Counted from the first letter of the stretch, positions 44,868-53,961 are shown. The stretch is DNA of 63,073 nucleotides from Acidimicrobiales bacterium (GCA_028823445.1 JAPKBH010000009.1:1-63073); one strand, 5' to 3'. Translations and numbers: made by a program. Notes: generated by a model not told the origin, from the sequence alone.

Positions 44868-45233
44868 ATGACCGCTATTACTCACCTTCCTTCTTCACCA
44901 CTGGTGGCCTCTGGGTTACCTCTTTCTCCCGAGGTGTATCGTCGCCGCCGGTTGATGGTTTCTGTCTTGTTGGCCGTCACCGTGTTTGCCGTGTCAATGA
45001 TGGGCGGCGAGCTGTTGGGTCGAGTAACCGGTGTCCCTGGGTCAACGCCCGCCGGTGCTGCTGCGGAACCCGTGGTTTACGTGGTGCAACCGGGGGACAC
45101 GTTGTGGGCGATTGCTGAACGAATTTCCCCTCCTGGTCGAGACATCCGGTTTACGGTAGATCACCTCGAAGCGGTTAACGGGGGTTCTTTGTTGCGGCCG
45201 GGGCAGCGCTTGGTGCTTCCTTCCGGCTGGTAA
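44868..45233 (+). CDS. LysM-domain membrane protein, probable SOS-induced division suppressor
   Basis: 121 residues. A basic segment with RRRR is followed by one membrane helix (MVSVLLAVTVFAVSMMGGEL), an Ala/Pro linker and a C-terminal LysM domain (YVVQPGDTLWAIAERI) that binds peptidoglycan. A LysM protein divergent from lexA is the layout of Bacillus yneA and mycobacterial Rv2719c, SOS proteins that delay division; the function here is inferred from that. I chose ATG 44868 for its 8-nt spacing from AAAGGA. An in-frame ATG is at 44859. Confidence 0.82.
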   Translation: MTAITHLPSSPLVASGLPLSPEVYRRRRLMVSVLLAVTVFAVSMMGGELLGRVTGVPGSTPAGAAAEPVVYVVQPGDTLWAIAERISPPGRDIRFTVDHLEAVNGGSLLRPGQRLVLPSGW

Positions 45234-45260
45234 GAAAGGGTTCGTTTGTTTGCTGAATGC

Positions 45261-46007
45261 TCAGGCCGAAAGGTAACGACAGAACAGCAAACCATCTTCG
45301 GTGGTAAGCCCCGCCAGTTCAAACTCTTCCAGGCTTTCCAGCACCGGCCCGTTGATAAGGCCCGGCCCCTCGCCGCCAACCAGCAACGGAGACACGGTCA
45401 AGCAAAGTTCATCAACCAGCCCGGCGGCCGCCAGCTGATGGTTAAGCGAGGGTCCTCCTTCGCTCAAAACAATGCCGGCCCCTCGTTGGTGCAAGCCTTC
45501 CATGACCAAACTTGGGTCAACCAGTGGGCCAGGCAAAACCACTACCTCTGCTCGCCCAATAAAAGATTCACCCAGGGCGGCCGCTCCGTGGCTCGTGGTA
45601 AAAATAAGCGGCAACGGGTCTTCAGGTGGGTGGTCGGCAAAAAGAGCGCCCTGCGGGTCCAGGTCGCCACGGCCGGTCACCACGGCCAAACGGGCTCGGG
45701 GCGCTTGATGGCGGGCTGCTCGCCGTTGCGCCGCTTCAGGGTACGGAGTGCGAGGTGGCCGGTACCCCTCGGCTCGCACCGTACCGGCGCCCACCAAAAT
45801 GATGTCGGCCAGCGAGCGCAAGGTGCCCAAAACTTTTTGATCCGCTGGGTTTCCCAAACCACCGGAGGTGCCAGCAACGCTTATTGCCCCATCCAAAGAA
45901 GAAATCATGTTGACCATTACCCATGGCCGATTATTGGGGGTTGGGCGGGGTTGGTCGTAGACATCAAGCGGGTTTTGATCTTCGCCGGGGGGGAGGAGCT
46001 GTCGCAT
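45261..46007 (-). CDS. RibD C-terminal-domain (dihydrofolate-reductase-like) reductase
   Basis: 248 residues of the pyrimidine reductase family. Visible: WVMVNMISSLDGAISVAG, then ADIILVGAGTVRAEGYRPP (cofactor-binding) and LSEGGPSLNHQLAAAGLVDEL. It lacks the deaminase half of RibD. It could give the reductase step missing from the rib operon, or be one of the many paralogues of unknown substrate. ATG at 46007 is supported by the -10 hexamer 6 nt away; a TTG at 46058 is in frame. It converges with the LysM gene. Confidence 0.85.
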   Translation of the reverse strand: MRQLLPPGEDQNPLDVYDQPRPTPNNRPWVMVNMISSLDGAISVAGTSGGLGNPADQKVLGTLRSLADIILVGAGTVRAEGYRPPRTPYPEAAQRRAARHQAPRARLAVVTGRGDLDPQGALFADHPPEDPLPLIFTTSHGAAALGESFIGRAEVVVLPGPLVDPSLVMEGLHQRGAGIVLSEGGPSLNHQLAAAGLVDELCLTVSPLLVGGEGPGLINGPVLESLEEFELAGLTTEDGLLFCRYLSA

Positions 46008-46355
46008 ACCTAAACCGTACCTCGTTAAGGCTGTGGAGAACTTCTCCGATTTCCACAAGATTTACCTCTTTCAATCCACAGGGGAAGTTCCGTACGGTAT
46101 GGGTAGCGATCAGCGACGGGAGATTCCGGCATGACGCATCGGTGGGTTCTTTGAACAGCACTGATGTTAAGGCTCGGATCGGGGCCCTTAAAGGAGCCTT
46201 AAGAACAGCCTTTGACCTGGGTCTCCCGTCGCCGACCGCATCTTTTTTGGTATGGCCGACAAGTAGGGGTATTGGCTCTAAGGTGAAGACCCCTCTGGTC
46301 GCGGCGAGCAACAGAGAAATTACATTAAAACTTTTTGAAAGAAATTAGGAACAAC
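46008..46355 (+). other. Gap between the RibD-like gene and nrdJ
   Basis: 348 bp with no convincing gene on either strand. It holds the promoter of the RibD-like gene on the minus strand, a TACGGT on the plus strand at 46093-46098, and a 6-bp stem AGGGGT/ACCCCT (46265-46270 with 46289-46294). I looked for a cobalamin riboswitch and an NrdR box, since nrdJ depends on B12, and saw neither. Confidence 0.5.
46014..46019 (-). promoter_or_regulatory. Putative leaderless -10 (TACGGT, minus strand) for the RibD-like reductase
   Basis: On the minus strand TACGGT ends 6 nt before the ATG at 46007. Confidence 0.5.
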
Positions 46356-49121
46356 ATGACAGTAGGAACAGACCGAGGGGTATTGGGCTTCAAACGGTAT
46401 TTCACTTCACCCGATACCCACCCCTACGATTCGATTGAATGGGACACCCGAGACGCACGGCTTGTTGATCACCGTGATGGTTCGGTGGCCTTTGAACAAC
46501 TCGGCATTGAAGTGCCTTCTGATTGGTCGGTAAACGCCACCAATATTTTGGTCCAGAAATATTTTCGCGGCACGGTAGGTACCGAAGAAAGAGAATCTTC
46601 GCTTCGTCAGGTAGCCGACCGGGTGGTTGACACCATCACCAACTGGGGGCTCAAAGACGGGTATTTCGAAGATCAAGAAGAAGCAACTATTTTCTCCGAG
46701 GAACTCAAGTATCTCATCATCAACCAGCGTGCGGCTTTCAACTCGCCGGTCTGGTTCAACATCGGGGTAGCAGGCGTTCCTCAGCAAGCTTCGGCTTGTT
46801 TCATTTTGTCGGTCGATGACCAAATGAGTTCCATTCTGAACTGGTATGTCGAAGAAGGGACCATCTTTAAAGGTGGCTCCGGTGCGGGGGTAAACCTCAG
46901 CCGTATTCGTTCTTCACGAGAACTTCTCAAAGGTGGGGGAGAAGCCAGCGGTCCGGTCAGCTTTATGCGGGGTGCCGATGCCTCGGCTGGCACCATCAAA
47001 AGCGGAGGCAAAACCCGTCGGGCCGCCAAAATGGTTATTTTGGATGCCGAACACCCCGACATCGAAGAGTTCATTTGGTGCAAAGCCAAAGAAGAACACA
47101 AGATGAAAGCCTTGGAGGCCGCAGGCTTTGACATGAGCCTGAATGGCAAAGACATTCATTCGGTCCAGTTTCAAAACGCCAACAACTCCGTGCGGGTAAC
47201 CGATGATTTCATGGAAGCCGTAGAAGCCGACGGCGATTGGGATCTCACCGCTCGCACCGACGGCTCGGTGATCGAAACCGTTAAAGCCCGCCAACTCTTT
47301 CGCCAAATGTCGGAAGCCGCTTGGGAATGCGCCGACCCTGGTTTGCAATTCGATACCGCCATCAACCACTGGCACACCGCTTCTAACACCGGCCCCATTA
47401 CGGCCAGCAACCCGTGCAGTGAATATGTTCATTTGGATAACTCAGCTTGCAATTTGGCCAGCCTGAACCTCATGACCTTTCTTGACGATTCCGACCTCAA
47501 GGCCGGCATTGAAGCATTTGACATTGAGGGCTTTCGCCACGCCATAGAGTTGGTGTTCACCGCTCAAGATATTTTGGTTTCTAACGCTGATTACCCGACC
47601 GAAGCCATTGGTGAAACCACTCGAGATTTCCGCCAACTGGGCATGGGCTACGCCAACCTGGGTGCTTTGCTTATGGCCTTAGGTTTGCCTTACGACAGTG
47701 ACGAAGGTCGAGCAGTAGCAGCCTCGCTGACCTCGCTTATGACCGGACACGCCTACCGAACCTCGGCTCGTATCGCCGACCGTTTAGAACCATTTGCTGG
47801 TTTTGAAACCAACCGAGAGCCCACGTTGAAGGTCCTTGATCAGCATCGTGAAGCCGCCGAGTTGCTTGATGACGGGGTTGCTGAAGTTTTGGTTGCCGCC
47901 GGTCGTGAAGACTGGTTTGAGGCCTGCGCTTTGGCGCAACGAGTGGGAGTACGTAACAGCCAGGCCACGGTGCTGGCCCCCACCGGGACTATCGGCTTGC
48001 TCATGGACTGCGACACCACTGGAATCGAACCAGATTTCAGTTTGGTCAAGATGAAGCGCTTGGTAGGCGGCGGAACCATGTCCATCATCAACCAAACGAT
48101 TCCGCGAGCTCTTGCCCACTTGGGGTACGACCAAGACCAAGTAAAGACCATCACTGCGTTTGTTAATGAAAATCAAACGGTGGCTGGTTGCCCGCAACTC
48201 TCCGAAGAACACCAAGCAGTGTTCGCCACTTCGATGGGAGACAACTTCATTCACCATCTCGGCCACGTGCGCATGATGGGAGCAGTACAGCCGTTTTTGT
48301 CGGGAGCTATTTCTAAAACCTGCAACATGCCCGAAGGAGTAACCGTTGACGAAGTAGAAGAGCTCTACCTTGAGTCATGGAAACTCGGGCTAAAAGCAGT
48401 AGCTATTTATCGTGATAACTGCAAGTTGGGCCAGCCGCTTTCTACCGGTAAAGAAGCATCAACTCCGGCCACGGTGGCCGAAAACCTTGCCGCTGCACTG
48501 GCTGAACCAGTACGGCGCAAACTGCCCCGTACTCGGGTTTCTCGCACCTTCGAGTTTCGGGTAGCGGACTGCAAAGGGTGGGCCACCATTGGTGAGTACG
48601 AAGATGGGCGACCGGGCGAGATTTTTCTCCGTGTCTCTAAACAGGGCTCCACCATGGCTGGCATCATGGATGCTTTTGCCATCTCGTTGAGCCACGGTTT
48701 GCAATACGGCGTGCCGTTGCGGGCCTATGTTGAAGCCTTTACCGGTATGCGTTTTGAACCGGCGGGCATGACCGACGACCCAGATTTGCGTATCGCTTCA
48801 AGCATCATTGACTACCTTTTCCGCCGTTTGGCCGTGGAGTACCTCAGCGCTGAAGAACGTGCCGAGCTCAACATTTTGACCGTTGGCGAACGCACCCAAC
48901 AAACCTTGCCGGGAGTCATAGAGTCCGCCACCGCCACCATTCAGGGCTCTGAAGTACCAGCTGACCCACCAAGCGTGCCTTCGGCTTCGCAGTTGGCAGC
49001 CGAAATGAGCATGCGCCCCTCACAAGATGCCCCCATGTGCATGCAATGCGGGGTAGCGATGCAACGCGCTGGCTCGTGCTACGTGTGTATCGATTGTGGC
49101 TCCACCAGTGGGTGTTCTTAA
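46356..49121 (+). CDS. nrdJ: Vitamin B12-dependent (class II) ribonucleotide reductase
   Basis: Makes deoxynucleotides with adenosylcobalamin as radical source, independent of oxygen. 921 residues from ATG 46356 (AGGA upstream). Conserved blocks: FNSPVWFNIG, ASACFILSVDDQM, GGSGAGVNLSRIR, the NPCSEYVHLDNSACNL active-site loop and PTGTIGLLMDCDTTGIEPDF. The C-terminus has two CxxC pairs (CMQCG, CIDCG), which bind zinc or re-reduce the active site. tdk overlaps by one base, joining two deoxynucleotide supply routes. Confidence 0.96.
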   Translation: MTVGTDRGVLGFKRYFTSPDTHPYDSIEWDTRDARLVDHRDGSVAFEQLGIEVPSDWSVNATNILVQKYFRGTVGTEERESSLRQVADRVVDTITNWGLKDGYFEDQEEATIFSEELKYLIINQRAAFNSPVWFNIGVAGVPQQASACFILSVDDQMSSILNWYVEEGTIFKGGSGAGVNLSRIRSSRELLKGGGEASGPVSFMRGADASAGTIKSGGKTRRAAKMVILDAEHPDIEEFIWCKAKEEHKMKALEAAGFDMSLNGKDIHSVQFQNANNSVRVTDDFMEAVEADGDWDLTARTDGSVIETVKARQLFRQMSEAAWECADPGLQFDTAINHWHTASNTGPITASNPCSEYVHLDNSACNLASLNLMTFLDDSDLKAGIEAFDIEGFRHAIELVFTAQDILVSNADYPTEAIGETTRDFRQLGMGYANLGALLMALGLPYDSDEGRAVAASLTSLMTGHAYRTSARIADRLEPFAGFETNREPTLKVLDQHREAAELLDDGVAEVLVAAGREDWFEACALAQRVGVRNSQATVLAPTGTIGLLMDCDTTGIEPDFSLVKMKRLVGGGTMSIINQTIPRALAHLGYDQDQVKTITAFVNENQTVAGCPQLSEEHQAVFATSMGDNFIHHLGHVRMMGAVQPFLSGAISKTCNMPEGVTVDEVEELYLESWKLGLKAVAIYRDNCKLGQPLSTGKEASTPATVAENLAAALAEPVRRKLPRTRVSRTFEFRVADCKGWATIGEYEDGRPGEIFLRVSKQGSTMAGIMDAFAISLSHGLQYGVPLRAYVEAFTGMRFEPAGMTDDPDLRIASSIIDYLFRRLAVEYLSAEERAELNILTVGERTQQTLPGVIESATATIQGSEVPADPPSVPSASQLAAEMSMRPSQDAPMCMQCGVAMQRAGSCYVCIDCGSTSGCS

Positions 49122-49756
49122 TGGCTGTTCTGCGGTTTTCTTTTGGCACCATGGGGTCTGGAAAATCCACTTTGGCCTTACAAATCCATCACAACTTGGA
49201 TTCACGAGGGCTGCAAGGGTTGTTGTGTAGTCAGTTGGATCGAACCGACGGCAAAGTATCAAGCGCCCTTGGGGTTTCAGCCGATGCGGTAGAGGTGGGG
49301 CCACTGCTTAACCTTTTTGAACTAGCGGTAGCCATGAGTGACCGTGCTCACGGTCTGGACTACGTGATCTGCGATGAAGCGCAGTTTTACCGCCCGGAAC
49401 AAATAGAACAATTGGCCCGCGTGGTTGATGAACTTGATACTGATGTGTACGCCTTCGGTTTGTTGACGTCTTTTCAAGGGGTACTTTTTGAAGGTACCCA
49501 GCGTTTGCTTGAACTGGCTGACGAGTCAGTAGAGGTCCAAGTTGAGGCCCGATGCTGGTGCGGGACCCGCGCTACCCATAATGCTCGACTGGTAGATGGA
49601 GTACAGGTCTACGACGGCACGTTGATGGTGGTCGACAACCCCGACGATCAACAGGTGACGTACGAACTGCGCTGTCGCCGCCATTGGTTAACCGGCGACA
49701 GCGGCCCCGACGGTACCCAAGTGGTCGCCGCCCATGCCACGGCAAGCGCCCAATAG
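49121..49756 (+). CDS. tdk: Thymidine kinase
   Basis: Salvages thymidine to dTMP. 211 residues from ATG 49121, whose first base is the last base of the nrdJ stop. P-loop GTMGSGKST; DEAQFYRPEQ with the catalytic Glu; a lasso and zinc region with CWCGTRATHNAR and a further Cys in LRCRRHW. An in-frame start at 49037 lies inside nrdJ and is not used. It converges with the minus-strand cluster. Confidence 0.95.
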   Translation: MAVLRFSFGTMGSGKSTLALQIHHNLDSRGLQGLLCSQLDRTDGKVSSALGVSADAVEVGPLLNLFELAVAMSDRAHGLDYVICDEAQFYRPEQIEQLARVVDELDTDVYAFGLLTSFQGVLFEGTQRLLELADESVEVQVEARCWCGTRATHNARLVDGVQVYDGTLMVVDNPDDQQVTYELRCRRHWLTGDSGPDGTQVVAAHATASAQ

Positions 49757-49783
49757 TCTCTCCGTTGTTTCTACGCTAAAGGT

Positions 49784-50773
49784 TCATGTTTTCGCGCTAG
49801 ATAGCGACTGCACTGTTGACCAAACGGCATCTTCTACCGAAACGACATCAGGAACCTTCCGATTTGTGCCCGGCAGACGCGCCCCATCTTGGTTAGCGAT
49901 TGACTTAGCCAAGGTGCTGAGTTGCTCGGCAAAATCTTCATGAAAACCACTCGGGTCGATGACGATATAAAACTGCCCCAGATTATGGGGAGCACCTTCG
50001 GGGGTTTTAAGCGGCGGAACTTCAGCACTAAGTCGCGAACCGGTCAAAGCGCTGGCCAGTACTTCAACCATTAAACCAATGCCGTAACCCTTGTAGCCGC
50101 CGGCTGAAACCAACGAGCCCATCAAAGCTTCCTGAGGGTCGGTGGTGGGTTCTCCTTGAGCGTCAACGGCCCAACCCAAGGGGATGGTTTCTCCGGCGGC
50201 CGCCGCCATAGTTATTTTTCCTAAAGCCACGGCGCTGGTGCTGAAATCAAATTGAAAAGCCACCCCTCCACGCCCATCAGGCACCGCCATGGCAATAGGA
50301 TTCGTGCCTAAAACGGGTTCCGAACCGCCGGGGGGCGCTACTCGTGCCGAAGCGTTGGTGGCTCCGATGGCCAAGAACCCTTGCTGGGCGAGTTGCTCCG
50401 TGAAGTAACCCAGCGAGGTGCAGGTGTGGGTGTGTTCCAACGAAAAACCGCAAATACCGTTTTGTTTGGCGGCTTTTATGGCAGTGGGTAGGCCAGCGGC
50501 AAAAGCTGCTTGGGCGAAACCAAAATGGCCATCTACCCTTACCGCCCCGGGGCGGTCATGAGAAACGGTAGGGGCAACCATGCCGTCTACTCTTCCCGTG
50601 CGGAGTTGCTGGCAGTAGCTCTCGACGTAATACAGACCGCAAATACGGTTGCCATTTCCTTCGGCTACCCGCACCGCGTGGGCAACTTGGGTGGCTACTT
50701 GGCTGCTGGCCCCGTGAACCGTCAAGGCTTGTTGGGTGGTTTGCTCTATCTCGTTTAGCGAAATGGTCAACAT
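49784..50773 (-). CDS. LDH2/malate dehydrogenase-family (Ldh) NAD(P)-dependent oxidoreductase
   Basis: 329 residues from ATG 50773. The family fold is seen in NRICGLYYVESYCQQLRTGRV, GHFGFAQ, the HTHTCTSLGYF region (usual His-Thr/Ser-His), APPGGSEPVLGTNPIAMAVP and GGYKGYGIGLMVEVLASALTG. Members reduce 2-oxo acids such as oxo-malonate, sulfopyruvate, or cyclic imino acids. The substrate cannot be read. It is the last gene of the minus-strand cluster, 2 bp after its neighbour. Confidence 0.85.
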   Translation of the reverse strand: MLTISLNEIEQTTQQALTVHGASSQVATQVAHAVRVAEGNGNRICGLYYVESYCQQLRTGRVDGMVAPTVSHDRPGAVRVDGHFGFAQAAFAAGLPTAIKAAKQNGICGFSLEHTHTCTSLGYFTEQLAQQGFLAIGATNASARVAPPGGSEPVLGTNPIAMAVPDGRGGVAFQFDFSTSAVALGKITMAAAAGETIPLGWAVDAQGEPTTDPQEALMGSLVSAGGYKGYGIGLMVEVLASALTGSRLSAEVPPLKTPEGAPHNLGQFYIVIDPSGFHEDFAEQLSTLAKSIANQDGARLPGTNRKVPDVVSVEDAVWSTVQSLSSAKT

Positions 50774-50775
50774 GG

Positions 50776-51309
50776 TTAAGCCTCCACCGGTTGGTTGGCG
50801 TCGAGGGTCGCTTCTGCGGTAAGAAAAGATCGAGCGATCTCGCCTAATGAAACCCAAGTTGTTTTTTCTAAAGCAACTCCTTGGGCTAACGCTTGCTGCA
50901 TAACGTTTGGGGTACCGGAAGGGTTCGAACCGGCTACTAACTCAAGGCCCGGCACTAAGTCGGTGCCGGTTGCTGCGGCATTCTGATCTTCCCAAATGAA
51001 TCCTTGGTTTCCTCGCTCGTTAAGGAGTCGGGCCAGCAAAGCAAAGGGGATTGGGTTGGTCCAAGAGAATTGGTAGCGGTCCGACACCTGAAGTTCTTGT
51101 GCTTTTTTTAGGGTAGATACAAAAACTTCCGGGCCCTGAGTGACCAATTGAAGAAAAGCTTTTACCCCGTTCCCGTGGTGGACCTGACAATAAGTGATGT
51201 CTTGAGCGAGGCTGCTGGCCAAACTGGCTTCGCACGACAACACCTGGCTGGCTCGAGCAACCACGTCAACAATTTCACGAGGGGCCACCAGTACCAGGCC
51301 GGTGGTCAT
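50776..51309 (-). CDS. Protein of unknown function (possibly DUF3726-like)
   Basis: 177 residues, no signal peptide and no membrane segment. An N-terminal helical part (EIVDVVARASQVLSCEASLASSLAQDITYCQVHHGNG) loosely resembles the first helices of the adjacent LDH2-type protein. I suspect DUF3726, which I recall next to Ldh-family genes, but could not confirm it. Its ATG overlaps the M19-like stop, and it ends 2 bp before the dehydrogenase, so it likely works with both. Confidence 0.7.
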   Translation of the reverse strand: MTTGLVLVAPREIVDVVARASQVLSCEASLASSLAQDITYCQVHHGNGVKAFLQLVTQGPEVFVSTLKKAQELQVSDRYQFSWTNPIPFALLARLLNERGNQGFIWEDQNAAATGTDLVPGLELVAGSNPSGTPNVMQQALAQGVALEKTTWVSLGEIARSFLTAEATLDANQPVEA

Positions 51310-52256
51310 GCCATGACCTCCGCAAATATTCGCATCCAGTTACCGCCTAACACCGCTTGGCGTTCCGCCGGTAAAAACCCGGCATCTTCAAGTCCTGCCC
51401 CAAGCGATCCAAAGTCTTCGGGTCCTTGAAACCAGTCGGGCCATGGAGGAAAAGCCGGTACGGCATCAGGGTTTTCTGGCCGGTCCCAGCGGCCGTTGCG
51501 CATCCAGCCCAAAGCATTGGGCTCCCACCCCACTACGGCGTCGCTCCCAATAGCCACGTGCTCTATGCCGACGAGGTCCACGAGGTCGGCCATCATCTGC
51601 CCCCATGTTTGGCGAGGCACATCGGCTCCGCCCATGAAAAGTGGGTAGAGAGTGCAGCCGATTACCCCGTGATGCTCAGCGAGGACTTTTAACAAGTCGT
51701 CTGGCTTGTTGCGTGGGGAGTCGCAAAAACTAAACGGGTTTCCGTGGGTTACGGCCACCGGTTTAGTTGAAGCGGTAATGGCCTCAAGGCCGGTTCGGTT
51801 TCCTACGTGGGAGAGGTCGATGAGCACCCCAGCCTGGTTAAGAGCAGCAACCATGCGTTGGCCTACCCGGGTGAGGCCGCCATCTTGAGGTTCCCAACAA
51901 CTTGACCCTAAATGGTTGGCCACGTTGTAAGTGAGTTGCACAACTCGAATGCCGACGTCCGCAAAAATGCCGGCCATTTCGGGATCATCGCCCAGCATGG
52001 AACTATTTTGAAAACCCAAAAGGATGCCCAAGACGCCATCTTCTTTGGCGGCTTCCATTTCTTCGATGCTGCCCACGATGCGCACCAGGTCAGCGTTTTG
52101 GCGAGCAAAATGACGCCAGTCAGCGATACGAGTCATGGCCCCTGCGGTGTCTTCCCAAACCCCGCAGGTGGCGTGCACAATGTTTATGCCCCCCGAACGG
52201 ACTTGTTCAACAACCGAGCGATCCCAATTGTTTATTTCTAAGCCATCAATGATCAT
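51306..52256 (-). CDS. M19 (membrane dipeptidase)-like protein lacking key zinc ligands
   Basis: 316 residues from ATG 52256 with AGGAGAAAACA before it. The barrel is recognisable: IDLSHVG (His150), VTHGNPFSFCDSPRN (His171), a late IGSDAV. The usual DGHxD motif reads DGLEINN, and the bridging Glu position reads GFQNSS. So three of five zinc ligands appear lost. It probably is not a normal dipeptidase. It overlaps the unknown genes on both sides, so the four minus-strand genes form one operon. Confidence 0.85.
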   Translation of the reverse strand: MIIDGLEINNWDRSVVEQVRSGGINIVHATCGVWEDTAGAMTRIADWRHFARQNADLVRIVGSIEEMEAAKEDGVLGILLGFQNSSMLGDDPEMAGIFADVGIRVVQLTYNVANHLGSSCWEPQDGGLTRVGQRMVAALNQAGVLIDLSHVGNRTGLEAITASTKPVAVTHGNPFSFCDSPRNKPDDLLKVLAEHHGVIGCTLYPLFMGGADVPRQTWGQMMADLVDLVGIEHVAIGSDAVVGWEPNALGWMRNGRWDRPENPDAVPAFPPWPDWFQGPEDFGSLGAGLEDAGFLPAERQAVLGGNWMRIFAEVMA

Positions 52257-53955
52257 TGTTTTCTCCTGAAGGGCGAGGGGGCCAGACCCATTTGTCGTTA
52301 AGTCCGGTTGAAAGGTCGTCAAGGCGTGGAGCTCCTTGAAATAAGGTAACGCGCAGCCAGTCGGTGGATTGTGGGGTGAAGTTGTCCATACCGTACATTG
52401 CGAGCTGAAAACGTTGCAGGTTTAACGGCAGATGGTCTTGAGCGCAAACGTTGTCGCGGGCCTCGCCGTAAGGGCCGAGGTCGTCGACCAGTCGGTCAAT
52501 GGCTAGCCCATGGTGAGGAAATTCTTGGCGAAAGGTGTTCAGGGCCAGCACCGGGTTGGCCACCGTAAGGTCTTGTTCTAAACGGTGTAAACGCAGGAGA
52601 AGGTCAATGGGTACTTCACGGTGTTCGGGGTCTACGGAGCGACGGTTGGCTCGTCGTGGTTCGTCAGTGTTGTCAGAAACTGCCCACCAGCAATGGTCGG
52701 CATGCGAGTTTTTGACCCCGATTTCTTCTAGCCAAGAATATTTTTGTTCAAGAAGAGCGCAAGCTTCGCCGACCGTAAGGGCCGTGGACGGTGGGGAAGA
52801 TTCTTCGGTGAGGAGCAATTGGTCGATGAGCTCGTCGGGGGTTTGATCTAGTTCTAAAAGCAAGGACACGACGAGTTCGGTGGCTTCTGGGGGTTGTTGT
52901 TCGGACCAGCGGTAAAGAGCGTCGTAGGGGCGTGGTTCGCTTTTTATTTTGTCCCATGCCTCGGCCGCTTCTTGAACTCTTTGGGCGAGCCAATCTGGGC
53001 CGCGCCAAGGGTGGCGGTCTCCTCCACCTAGCGAAGAAAAATGCTGCGAAGCCCGCTTGAAACATTTTTCTAGGGTCAAGTTGTCTTGTGGCGACCCCGT
53101 TTTGCTGCGCACATTGGCCAGCGCTAATTCACGCACTCCGACCCAAGCGTTCATGATTTTGGGGTGGCGGACTGCCCAGGGAACTAGCCCTAAACCGGTG
53201 GCGTTGCCTACCCCAAAGAAGCACCGCCACTGTGGGTCGAAAGCCACCGCAGTTTCTGGGCTTTTGACTTGTGCACAGTGCTCAACGGTGTCAAAACCGA
53301 CTTCGCGAAATAGCCAGGCGGCGAGAAACTGTGCCCGATAGGGGGCAGCAAGTGGGTGGTCTTTTTCAAAACTCAAAAACGACCGTAAACCAAATTTACC
53401 GTTTCCGTAAAATGCCGTGCTACGCAGCAGGTACCCAGCGTCTGCCGCTTGGCCAACTGGTGGCTGACGACCGGCGGCGAGGTGTCCAACGATTTGATCG
53501 TAAAAGCGCACGCTGCGGTTGCCGCGAGCTAACACCAACACTCGGGGGTCGAAACGGCCGCGCTCTTGAGCAGGAACCTCGGTGGCCAGCAAAGCAAAAA
53601 GGTCATCGGTGAGCGGCCCTTCGATGAGCGCTGCAGAAATCTCCCAAGCATCAGCAACGACCCGATCGGTGTGTTGGGATTCGTCCAAAGTGGTGGTGAA
53701 GGCCACGAAATGAAAAAGGTATCCTTCGGCCTCTATGCGATAAACGAGATGGCCGCGGCCTTGATCGTCAAGATCGCTTGCTACCCGTTCACCTTGCCAC
53801 TGGCGGCCTTGGGCCCGTCGCAGCATTGAGCGGCTAAAACTCAGACGGGTTTGTCGAGTGGCCCCCAGCCATTGGGGGGTTGCCACCTGTTCCGCAGGGC
53901 GTAAATCACCAACTGTTTGCTCCAATAGTTCGTTGAGAGGCGGGGTGGTGGTCAC
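52246..53955 (-). CDS. 569-residue protein of unknown function
   Basis: First gene of the minus-strand cluster. No signal peptide or membrane helix. I do not recognise a family. Notable: a central aromatic/Gly stretch (STAFYGNGKFGLRSFLSFEK, ~190), Cys and His scattered without a clear metal motif, and several Trp. The GTG start is supported by the -10 hexamer 6 nt upstream. Its stop overlaps the M19-like gene by 11 bp, so translation is coupled. Confidence 0.8.
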   Translation of the reverse strand: MTTTPPLNELLEQTVGDLRPAEQVATPQWLGATRQTRLSFSRSMLRRAQGRQWQGERVASDLDDQGRGHLVYRIEAEGYLFHFVAFTTTLDESQHTDRVVADAWEISAALIEGPLTDDLFALLATEVPAQERGRFDPRVLVLARGNRSVRFYDQIVGHLAAGRQPPVGQAADAGYLLRSTAFYGNGKFGLRSFLSFEKDHPLAAPYRAQFLAAWLFREVGFDTVEHCAQVKSPETAVAFDPQWRCFFGVGNATGLGLVPWAVRHPKIMNAWVGVRELALANVRSKTGSPQDNLTLEKCFKRASQHFSSLGGGDRHPWRGPDWLAQRVQEAAEAWDKIKSEPRPYDALYRWSEQQPPEATELVVSLLLELDQTPDELIDQLLLTEESSPPSTALTVGEACALLEQKYSWLEEIGVKNSHADHCWWAVSDNTDEPRRANRRSVDPEHREVPIDLLLRLHRLEQDLTVANPVLALNTFRQEFPHHGLAIDRLVDDLGPYGEARDNVCAQDHLPLNLQRFQLAMYGMDNFTPQSTDWLRVTLFQGAPRLDDLSTGLNDKWVWPPRPSGENNDH

Positions 53956-53961
53956 GCACAG

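Noticed and set aside
45964..46311. Minus-strand open frame of 115 codons in the same gap
   Set aside because: Overlaps the better supported RibD-like gene start in another frame, with no recognisable motif.
45923..46348. Open frame of 141 codons covering the gap before nrdJ
   Set aside because: It begins inside the RibD-like gene on the other strand, shows no family motif or ribosome binding site, and overlaps the promoter of that gene. It looks like chance.
46008..46355. Cobalamin riboswitch or NrdR box before nrdJ
   Set aside because: No B12-box-like core and no NrdR palindrome could be seen, although either would have made sense for a B12-dependent reductase.
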